The notes under the pieces are model-generated. The model was not told the origin of the DNA and made no database searches. It was given only the letters and a program-made list of their open reading frames with translations. A stretch of 64,000 nucleotides of DNA from Bemisia tabaci (lineage: Eukaryota > Arthropoda > Insecta > Hemiptera > Aleyrodidae): assembly GCF_918797505.1 (NCBI RefSeq), contig NC_092794.1, forward strand, positions 34,524,122 to 34,588,121, in the 5' to 3' direction. Shown piece after piece: positions 55,726-64,000 of the stretch; position 1 is the stretch's first letter, and the number at the start of each line of letters is the position of its first letter. The position numbers were made by a program, and so were the translations under genes.

Positions 55726-58195
55726 TTGTAAAATTGGCAGTATTTTTCTAAATATTCCAGAGACAAATAGAGACCGAGCACGTTGGGTTTTCAGTGAGGC
55801 ACATCTAATTCTCGGGGATCCAACGGAACAACAGTCATGTATTTTCTGATTTCGCCTAAAGTTGACTGATGCTACTCGGCTGTTGGCATTATGGCGGCTT
55901 GTTTACATTCTTCCTAATCAATTGCAAAGCGGAAAATTTTCCAATTTTTCATTTGAAACTCTTCCAAATTGTCATAAAATGACCTATTAGAAGGTAAAAA
56001 ATTAATTCGCCCCTTTTAATCAACATTTGTGATACTTTCGGTGGTTTCACTTTATGTAGTGAGAAGCAGATTCCTCGAGACTCGGAGCCTGGTCCGCAGA
56101 TTGTTCAACTTCATAATGGATAATTTTAGTTATCGAACTTTCTTTTGACTTTAAATGGTGTATAATTTTTTCTAGACAGTATCAATACCTTGTGATCAAA
56201 TTCTCAATCTATTAACCTCCATATCATGTCGCAGGATAGAGATATTTTAGCTATTTGAGATCTGTCAAGAACCTGATCACAGCAGCACTGCCAGTCTTAC
56301 AGATACACTGTATTGAAATTTGACGAAAAAAAATTTACTGTCTATGTCATAAGCTGCTCACTATGATAAGTATTAATCGTGGATCAAATGCTTGATGTCT
56401 CCAACATCCTATCTCTAAGCCTGATGTAGTGCGTTGAAAGCGGAGTGTTATGGCTGCGAAGCGTCGATATTTGTTGTTAAGGAGGCGTGTAAATGAAACG
56501 TTTGGATAAGCTCGCAAGCTGTACGAATTCTTTTGTGTGTGGAAAATAACTGAATGTCCAGAATTCTAAACATCTGACTGTATCTCAAGTACCTAAAAGA
56601 AATGTTGGTCAGGTCAGAGTTTGTGAATCCTTGGCAGCAGTTAATGCAATTCTTCTACGTATTTAAGGCCTTCGCTCATCAAAGTTAGGTTAGTAAGAGA
56701 CCGCTCAGATCCATCATATTATGCTTGTCAGTATTAGTCCATAATTCCATAGTGTAAAAATCCTTGGGAGGGTGAAGTGCCCATCATCTGATGGAGTTCC
56801 TGAGATTTGTTTAAGAACTTTTCTTCCTGATTATTCTCTCAATTTTACCAGAATTGTCTCTTCCACCACCATCATAAAGTATTTCAACCTTGCATTAAAT
56901 GAGAAATGATGTATACGCTATCAACTTCGCCTTAGAATTCCTAAAATTGGGAGTCGTGAAACAAATAAAGTAGCTTCACCGTAAACATTTGCTAGCTTAG
57001 TTGGCAGTAAAACTCTCATTAATTCGGTGAAAATAAAAGTAAATGTTTTTTCTTCGCTCATTTCGATGAGGAAACACATTGAATACATATAAATTGTGAT
57101 ACTGGATGCAACTAATACTACTTCCTGTAAAATTGGAAAATGTGTAACTCGAAAAAAGGAAAGAGGATCTCACCAGAGTGCTCTCTTACAACTTATAGAT
57201 CAAAATTCGTGATATTTCGGCCCTTAAAGGTTCTTTCATCATTCAGAAATAAAGAAACTAAATTTAGTTTGAACAGGCATCTTTCAAGAAAGAAATGTGA
57301 CAGCTTATTTGCAGTTTTTAGCTTTTTCATAATGCGTCAAATCTACCTCTTGACGAAAACAGGCGAAGATTCAAACCGCGCAGTACTTATTGTTGGTTTA
57401 CATTTCTCACTAACCAAACTTTAATGAGCAAAGTTGTTAAGTACGTAGGAGAATTTCAGTAACTGCTGCCAAGGATTCACAAACTCTGACCTGACCAACA
57501 TTTCCTTCAGGTACTTGAGATACGGTCAGATGTTTAGAATTCTGGACATTCAGGTTCTTTTCACACACAAAAGAAATTGTACTGCTTACAGGCTTATCCA
57601 ACCGTTTCATTTACACAGCTCCTTAAAGACACATATCGACTCTTCAGTCGAAATGCTCCGCATTCAATGCATTACATCAGGCTTCGGGATAGGATTTTGG
57701 AAACAGAATTATTTACAGAGAATTATCTTGAAAAAATTATACACCATTTACAGTCAAAGAACATTTCGATTGCTAAAATAATTATCCATATGGAAGTTGA
57801 ACAATCTGAGGACCAGGCTGTCTCGAGGAATCTGTTTCTCACTGCAAGAAGTGAAACCACCGAAAGTATCACAAATGTTGAGTAGAAGGGGTGAATTAAT
57901 TATTTACTTGTTATAAGGTAAAAAGTCATTTTATGACAAATTCGGAGAGTTTCAAAGGAAAAATTGGAAAATTTTCCGTTTTGCAAGTGATAAGGAAGAA
58001 TGTAAACAAATCGCCATATTGCCAAAAGCTCACCAGATGCGACTAGCACCAGTCAACTTTAGGCGAAATCAGAAAAATGATGACCGTTGTTTTGTTGAAT
58101 CCGCGAGAATTAGATGTGCCTCACTCAAAATTCATTGGCGGAATAGGGCGTGCTCGGTCTCTATTTGTCTCTAAAATATTCCAGTAAAAGTGTCT
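55726..58195. mobile_element. Foldback element with ~0.8-0.9-kb arms
   Basis: The left arm (about 55726-56695) and right arm (about 57415-58195) are reverse complements at roughly 80-85%, sharing GGTCTCTATTTGTCTCT at the outer edge and CTGCTGCCAAGGATTCACAA near the inner edge. The right arm is shortened relative to the left in one block and expanded in another. The central 700 bp is single-copy. One arm retains an open frame (57538-57885). Confidence 0.8.
57538..57885 (+). CDS. ORF within the foldback arm, unknown protein
   Basis: The frame is open from 57538 to the stop ending at 57885 and reads, in part, AYPTVSFTQLLKDTYRLFSR, MHYIRLRDRILETELF, and KIIHHLQSKNISIAKIII. The opposite arm, reverse-complemented, gives AYPNVSFTRLLNNKYRRFA and, after a frameshift, THYIRLRDRMLET, so codon-level similarity persists. 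There is no Met at its head; an AG before GTACTTGAG (57510) might be an acceptor. I do not recognise a domain. It could be a decayed transposase segment or a captured exon. Confidence 0.35.
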   Translation, partial: NSGHSGSFHTQKKLYCLQAYPTVSFTQLLKDTYRLFSRNAPHSMHYIRLRDRILETELFTENYLEKIIHHLQSKNISIAKIIIHMEVEQSEDQAVSRNLFLTARSETTESITNVE

Positions 58196-58200
58196 ATGCA

Positions 58201-58336
58201 GGCGCGGAGCGCCGGCAAAAGCGAGAAAGTGTTGTGCCATTCTCGCACCATGATGGGGGCGAAGCCCCCCCACATGCCGGCGCGAAGCGCCGGTACGCGG
58301 CGCTTGCGCCGCGCATAAATTGGCCGGAGGCCAATT
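58201..58336. repeat. Cluster of six perfect short hairpins
   Basis: Hairpins in order: GGCGC-GGA-GCGCC (58201-58213); GCGAGAA with 12-nt loop and TTCTCGC (58221-58246); GGGGGC-GAA-GCCCCC (58255-58269); CCGGCGC-GAA-GCGCCGG (58277-58293); CGCGGCGC-TT-GCGCCGCG (58296-58313); AATTGGCC-GGA-GGCCAATT (58318-58336). Five have loops of two or three nt. Much richer in GC than its surroundings. Identity unknown. Confidence 0.9.
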
Positions 58337-58849
58337 TTTTTTTGTGTGTGATAAACGTTGGGGTGTACGGTATATTGCATGAGCATGAATTGGGCCGTTT
58401 TGATATCATTTCCCTGTAAATGATGAATCCAAACGGTACTGCCATCATATTTTTTGGGTGCCTGGTTTTTTTTTTTTTGTTGTAATTAGTGAACTTTTTT
58501 TGGATTGGGCCGAAATTTTTTTACAAAAATCATATTTTTGTTTTTTTGGAAGGATATCACGTATTTTTGGTATGACGTCCACGAGGTATCAGGCAAAGAG
58601 AGTTCCCCTTTAAATTTAAACGTTTCCGGCGCGAGGTAGAGAGGTAACGACCCCCCCCCCCCTCCCCTCCCACCTTTTTTGAAGGAAGTTTCGTTCAAAC
58701 CTCGTGTCAATAATCTGTGATCGTTCTCGAGACATCAATAAGAAGGATCCATATTTTTGGCACACCCTGTACGTCACAAAAAAAAAACGGTAGGTCAATA
58801 ATAAAATCGTGAAAAAGTTGGGTCACTTGACGTAATGCCTAATTCTCAT
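58337..58849. other. Stretch without recognised genes
   Basis: 58390-58460 resembles 52975-53080. A C run is at about 58651-58662. Short ORFs are low-complexity. Confidence 0.35.
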
Positions 58850-59440
58850 TGGCTACGCACGTTAGAAACCACAGGAAAGCTATAGATGGAGGTCATAGAG
58901 AAAATGGTGGCAAGGCAGCCATCTTGAAGATTTGCTGTGACGTAGAAAAGTACACGGATTGGCGCGCTGTTCAAAAAAAAAGAACATTTCATGATGGAAC
59001 CTGTATAAAGACCTTCATCACCACTCAAACTGACATTGAAAGTCATATAATTAAACATTAGTTATTTAGTTATCATGACCCTCCAATTTCTGCTTTTCTG
59101 AACCACAGAACGTAATTTAACATGGTTATACCTTCAAAACGGGACGAGTCGAGGTAAAATTTGTTATTACATGTAATATATATTTTTAACATACAAATTA
59201 TTTTCATTTACCTTCAAACATTGAAAGAAACACACATAGAAACATAAGAAGTCATAGTTACGAGTTTTTAGAGCAAATATAAGAGGGATCCTCACAACCT
59301 TTCCCGCTCCTATTTAAATTTCAAAGAGGTCTTTGTTTTCCCGCGATGCTATTGATCAATAATCAGAAGGGCGGCTTCATTTTTAGCTGTGACGTAGAAA
59401 AGTACATTTCTCTGCATGCCACCACCTTCTGTATTTTCTC
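58850..59440. mobile_element. Diverged inverted-repeat element with ATAGAGAAAA ends
   Basis: CATAGAGAAAATGGTGGCA with GCTGTGACGTAGAAAAGTAC at 58892-58955 faces TTCTCTATGG at about 59445 with another GCTGTGACGTAGAAAAGTAC at about 59388, the latter in direct rather than inverted order. Related by its ends to 26574-27155. Structure uncertain. Confidence 0.4.
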
Positions 59441-59963
59441 TATGGATAGAGGCTAGGTTATTGTTTTGTTCGGAAATTTTGGATCGGATTTGAGCAGAAC
59501 AACGAGCAGAATGGACTCATTTAGTCTTACCTCACAACCAGCATTGATTCTTTCGACTACGGTCTCGGGTTCCAAACAATTGGCTGTCCTTGTTGCACTA
59601 ATGGCGTTTCCCCGTAAGAAACAACTTTCAAATTTCAGAACGAATTTTCGACCTTTTAAACGCCGGGAACCACTAAGGTCACTCCTGAAATCGACTCTAA
59701 AGCGTCAAAATACAGGGTGTTCCAGACCACCCGTACCAGGCCTTTTTCTCGGTTGGCTTAGGCCGTACGAAGTTGGAGGCCGCGGGGTTGAATAGAGAAT
59801 TGACCCCAAGGAATCCGAATTTAATGGTCCCGAAAGCCCCCCACCTCCCCTTGGGAGGTAAAGGGGGGGGTCACGATGCTAAAAGTCACGGTTTCCGACC
59901 GAATTGCGGATAGATCGCATCAGAATTGAAAAGGACGGAAAATTTCATGTGAAATTAACCCCT

Positions 59964-60660
59964 TTTTTTTTGTGTTTTAAATTCATTTATTTGAATAAGC
60001 ATACAAATGAACATAGGACTTTACCGATTGCAATCATATAGTCACTACTCTAAACTACGGATTACGCATTTCTAATCTAATCAATGATTAAATCTAAGTT
60101 AATGCGAGAGAATTAATCTCCTAGCCTACTTTCCAATAATTCTAGGTCACATACTTTTAAGCATGTCGATTACAACCTAGGATATGAATAAGTATAAACT
60201 GATAGTATACTATCTTTATAAACTAAGGATAACTATCTAAAGATTAATATTTACAGGCACAAAAAACCAATTACGGAGAAAAAAGGACCTAGCATAAGTA
60301 AACAGATAAAAATCAAATGAGGAGTTTACAACCTCGAACAGCGAACAAACAATACATTAAGACATGAAAAAAGAAGAAACCCGAAGGTGTGAAAACGAGC
60401 GAGAATTGAAAGAATGATCAAGGTATAGAGAGGCTGGCTCCGCGTAATAACGCTGGAAGAAAGGCCTCAATAACCTTCATCATCCTTTCAATCTGCTCAG
60501 ATTGCTTAATAACTAGCTCCTCTAATGTCTTGATACGCTTATCGGAAATATTAGGAACTTGTACACTGATAACGGATTGAGTATTTGAAACTGTCTTATT
60601 CTTGCTTTCTGCTTTATTACCAGCCAAAACTTGAGCATACGATTTGCCTTGAGTTGTCAA
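59964..60660 (-). mobile_element. Poly(A) LINE fragment, TSD GAAATTAACCCC(T)
   Basis: The direct repeat GAAATTAACCCCT at 59951-59963 and 60661-60673 flanks 697 bp whose plus-strand left edge is poly(T), that is a poly(A) tail on the minus strand. Read on the minus strand it holds the end of an ORF1-like protein and about 450 bp of AT-rich 3' sequence. No reverse transcriptase is present. Confidence 0.85.
60421..60660 (-). pseudogene. LINE ORF1 (gag-like) C-terminal fragment
   Basis: The element-derived part reads GKSYAQVLAGNKAESKN and then EELVIKQSEQIERMMKVIEA to the stop. A SYAQV-type motif followed by a short coiled coil is typical of the C-terminus of Jockey-like ORF1. The open frame extends upstream only because the target sequence happens to be in frame, so the Met at 60702 is not the true start. 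In a complete element ORF2 would follow; here the tail follows directly. Confidence 0.6.
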
Positions 60661-63600
60661 GAAATTAACCCCTAAAAATCCAAAGACCCACCTGAGGCCC
60701 AAAAATGATCCCCTTAAGAGGGGGACAGTACCCTCCTCCTTAATTTCTCTTTGGTCTCAAAATTGACTTAGATTCTCCAGAAAAAGACGGTTTCCCAGGT
60801 AATCGACCTCGAGAAATCCGAATTTCATGGTCCCGAAGCTCTTCTAACTCCTCTTGAGGGGTAAACGGGGGGACCCAATTTTAAAAATCGGAGCTCCTTT
60901 CCGAATCGCAAAATGATTGCATCCAAATTGAGGAGCAGAACACATTTACATCTTAAAGGACTCCTAAGAGTTCTAATAGACCCCCTGAACGGCAGAAAGT
61001 AACTCCCTGAGGAGGGGAGCTTCGCCCGCCAAAAATTTCTCAGGATTCCTCTTTGGTCGCAAAATTGACGTCGATTCTCCAGAAAAAGACGGTTTCCTAT
61101 GTAATCGACCCCGAGGACTCTATATTTCATGTTCCCTGAGCTCCTCGGGGTCGATTACATGGGAGACCGTCTTTTTCTGGAGAATCGACGTCAATTTTAA
61201 GACCGAAGAGGAATCTTGAGAAATTTTTGGCAGGGGCGAAGCCCCCCTCCGCAGGGAGTTACTTTCTGCCGTTCAGGGGGGTCAATTAGAACTCTTAGGA
61301 GTCACTTAAGATGTAAATGTGTTCTGCTCCTCAATTTGGATGCAATCATTTTGCGATTCGGAAAGGAGCCCCGATTTTTAAAATTGGGCCCCCCGTTTAC
61401 CCTCCAACGGGAGCTAGAGGAGCTTCGGGACCATGAAATTTGGATTTCATGAGGTCGATTACCTGGGAAACTGTCATTTTCTGGAGAATCTACGTCAAAA
61501 CCGAGACGAAAGAGAAATTATGGAGGGGGGGTACTGTCCCTTTCTTCGGGGGTCATTTTTTTTTGGGCTTGGATGGTCCAATTTGAATTTTTAGGGGTCA
61601 ATTTCACGTGAAATTTTCCGGGCTTTTCAAGTCTGATGCGATCGATCCGCAATTCGGTCGGGAACCGTGACTTTTAGCATCGTGACCCCCCCTTTACCTC
61701 CCAAGGGGGGGTGGGGGGGTTTCGGGACCACGAAATTCGGATTCCTTGCGGTCAATCCGCTACTCAACCCTCCAGTCTCTGACTTCGTACGACCTATACC
61801 AACCGAGAGAAAGGCCTGGTTCGGGTGGTCTGAAACACCCTGTAGGGGGGTCCGACCTTTTAAATGCCTCAAATCGACAAATTTCACCTGAGTAGTCGCA
61901 GTTGAAAACAGGTCTAAAATCATCAGTCTGTCTCTCTCTACGGCCGTTTAGCTGTTTACAGACAAGATTGAGGTTAGAATCATCTTGAATTTTTACATTT
62001 TTCTCGTTGAAACTCATGATATTCCCTCTTAACAAGTAAAACTTATCAAGACAAGCTAGTTTCCAGTATCATCAAACTATTTCTATGCGCTCATGGATCG
62101 ACAGAGTCTTAATTAGTGATGAGTATGGCTTCGTGGTGAAGCGTTACCATATTACATACAGCATTTTTTCAATCAACGCTCAGTCTAGCCTTAATGTGGT
62201 GGTTGTGGTCAATTTTTTCCTCTCTACTGCACGACCTTACGCTCATAAACGGAGACAGTAATAGAAAAGTGATGACTTGAGTTTTTCCTCCTCTGAATCT
62301 CATGGTTTTGTATCTCTGTCTCCGAAGTCATCAGGGGTCGTCTTGCTCCCCAGCTATGAAGATTTCTTCAGATCGCTCGCTCAGTCTGCCTCCTATGTGA
62401 AGTCTGATCATGCTTTAGTTATGACCAGTAAGATCCTCTTTGCTTCAGCATACTTAAAAGTGTATTTTGCAGTTGGAAAATACAGTGTTTTTCTCGCAGC
62501 GTCCGAACTACACTTTTCTCATTTGACGGCTAACAGGAGCTCATGATGTGAGGGACTGCACAGCATAATAGATCAGATCATCCAGGACATCATCATGCCT
62601 TTCTAGAACTCTTGTTGTTTATAAGATTAATGGGCTCCATTAATTAATGTGTAACATTGTTGTGGAAAAGCGCGTTGATAGTCCGTCAGAGCATCGGAAG
62701 AGGATTCTCTTTCACTTCAAGCCTGGCACTCCATCTGCAAGATCCTATGTCCTCCTCGAGACAGTTCCTCTACCAAGTTAGGTATTCATTCGCAGAATAT
62801 ACAGCAAACGTCTTCTCCTACGGTAAGTATATTTAAGTCAATACGGAACATGTGGCAAGATGATTAGATCTTGGGCAGCATGCGTGCCAGATTGTTCCAA
62901 TGCAAATCTCAATTTAAGTTTCCTCCTATTAGTTTCATGGTTTAAATTCATAGAGAAAATTTAAAGGCTTAAACAAAGCGTAAGTTCTAAACGCAACAAC
63001 ACTATACAACATTGGGTCTGGAATACTGGGTCACACGTTGTCATTTCTGGTGCTCAAAGCTTCAAATTTCATGCATTTCTCTTCTCTCATTATCTTCGGT
63101 ATTTTTTACCAAAACCTTTTTCCCATTTACTTCCCTCTCCAAAGGAGACTGAATCTGATTCAAAACCTCTCAGTCATAAGTGGATAAATTTATCAAGTCA
63201 TGGGGGAAGTTGACTTTTAAAACTTATTAGCTGGTTTATGTATGTACTTACCGTAGGAGATGGCGTTTGCTGTATATTCTGCAAATGAATAACTTGATAA
63301 AGGAACAGGCTTGAAGTGAAAGAGAATCCTCCTCCGATGCTCCGACGGACTATCAACGCGCTTTTCCACAACAATGTTACACATTAATTAATGGAGCCCA
63401 TTAATCTTATAAACAACAAGAGTTCTAGAAAAGCATGATGATGTCCTGGATGATCTGATCTATTATGCTGTGCAGTCGCTCACATCATGAGCTCCTGTTA
63501 GCCGTCAAATGAGAAAAGTGTAGTTCGGACGCTGCGAGAAAAACACTTTCCAACTGCAAAATACACTTTTAAGTATGCTGAAGCAAAGAGGATCTTACTG

Positions 63601-64000
63601 GTCATAACTAAAACATGATCAGACTTCACATAGGAGGCAGACTGAGCGAGCGATCTGAAGAATTCTGCATAGCTGGGGAGCAAGACGACCCCCGATGACT
63701 TCGGAGACAGAGATACAAAACCATGAGATTCAGAGGAGGAAAAACTCAAGTCATCACTTTTCTTTTACTGTCTCCGTTTATGAGCGTAAGGTCGTGCAGT
63801 AGAGAGGAAAAAATTGACCACAACCACCACATTAAGGCTAGACTGAGCGTTGATTGAAAAAATGCTGTATGTAATATGGTAACGCTTCACCACGAAGCCA
63901 TACTCATCACTAATTAAGACTCTGTCGATCCATGAGCGCACAGAAATAGTTTGATGATACTGGAAACTAACTTGTCTTGATAAATTTTACTTGTTAAGAG

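Larger units (their letters stand above)
59713..61842. mobile_element. CAGGGTGTT foldback element, TA target, with nested LINE
   Basis: The ends CAGGGTGTTCCAGACCACCC and inverse CAGGGTGTTTCAGACCACCC are flanked by TA (59711-59712, 61843-61844). The arms are inverted repeats to a centre near 61120 (CCCCGAGGA / TCCTCGGGG). Without the LINE it would be about 1.42 kb. Copy 1 of the host foldback shows the related empty site near 16860. No coding sequence. The TA target suggests Tc1/mariner-type mobilisation, an inference. Confidence 0.88.
59512..64000. mobile_element. Large foldback element, copy 2 (runs off the window)
   Basis: The left arm starts at TGGACTCATTTAGTC (59512), is interrupted by 59713-61842, and resumes to about 62950. 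The right arm runs from about 63250 past the window end. Arms match copy 1 (16479-22235) at about 95%. Relative to copy 1 the left arm lacks the outer 185 bp. The uninterrupted TTAAGTCAATACGGAACATG at 62841 is the empty Helitron site. A longer loop (about 62960-63248) replaces the 74-bp loop of copy 1. Confidence 0.87.

Noticed and set aside
62277..62546. Ser-rich ORF in the copy 2 arm and its inverse at 63498-63749
   Set aside because: The same DNA in copy 1 is frameshifted; explained by arm duplication.

Overview
This is a eukaryotic nuclear window, almost certainly from an insect or close arthropod relative. It is AT-rich, intron-like and saturated with insect-type mobile elements: a Bel/Pao retroelement, a mariner, several non-LTR retrotransposons, Helitrons and many MITEs. 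The only host gene that can be named is one intact internal exon of the small GTPase Rab6 on the minus strand (10066-10178), flanked by consensus splice sites. A weaker candidate host exon lies at 8309-8478 on the plus strand. No rRNA, tRNA, CRISPR array or prokaryotic operon was found. A 500-N assembly gap sits at 46189-46688.

Layout. 1-3482: the 3' part of a frameshifted Bel/Pao pol (protease end, reverse transcriptase, RNase H, integrase, C-terminal domain). Its end and the downstream Lys/Pro/Thr-repeat ORF are present again in inverted orientation (3254-4463 against 5178-6199). 6200-13839: probable Rab6 intron sequence with two 5'-truncated RTE-like LINE insertions, a 280-bp direct duplication and three inverted-repeat elements. 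13840-14819: a mariner with 0.2-kb terminal repeats and a dead, N-terminally truncated transposase. 14957-22235: a 1.35-kb palindrome, then a foldback element with 1.4-kb arms interrupted by two head-to-tail Helitron copies that carry a 130-bp satellite-like array.

22848-45113 is a dense stack of nested non-autonomous DNA transposons. Many are delimited by exact target-site duplications: 8-bp (hAT type; TIR families TAGAGTCCC, TAGAGTACC, CAGTGGCG, CAAAGACAT, CAGAGATGG, CATAGAGTAC) and 3-bp TWA (PIF/Harbinger type; GGCCTTGTCTC, AGGCCTAGATAC, GCCCCACATAC). At 34156-37964 up to three nesting levels can be read within an older inverted-repeat element. 46689-59500 is sparser: a 9-bp-TSD MITE, simple repeats, tandem repeats, two or three inverted-repeat elements, a foldback with 0.8-0.9-kb arms and a cluster of six perfect short hairpins. 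59512-64000 is a second copy of the 16-22 kb foldback family. It is interrupted by a TA-flanked foldback that is itself interrupted by a poly(A) LINE fragment holding only an ORF1 remnant.

The pieces do not form a pathway. The biology here is the history of insertions, which can be ordered because duplicated or palindromic partners preserve empty sites. The best leads are the Helitron tandem pair (lengths differing by exactly two 130-bp monomers), the repeated YY1/Pho-like motif in that array, the hairpin cluster at 58201-58336, the inverted retroelement end, and the large number of long palindromes that could make double-stranded RNA if transcribed.
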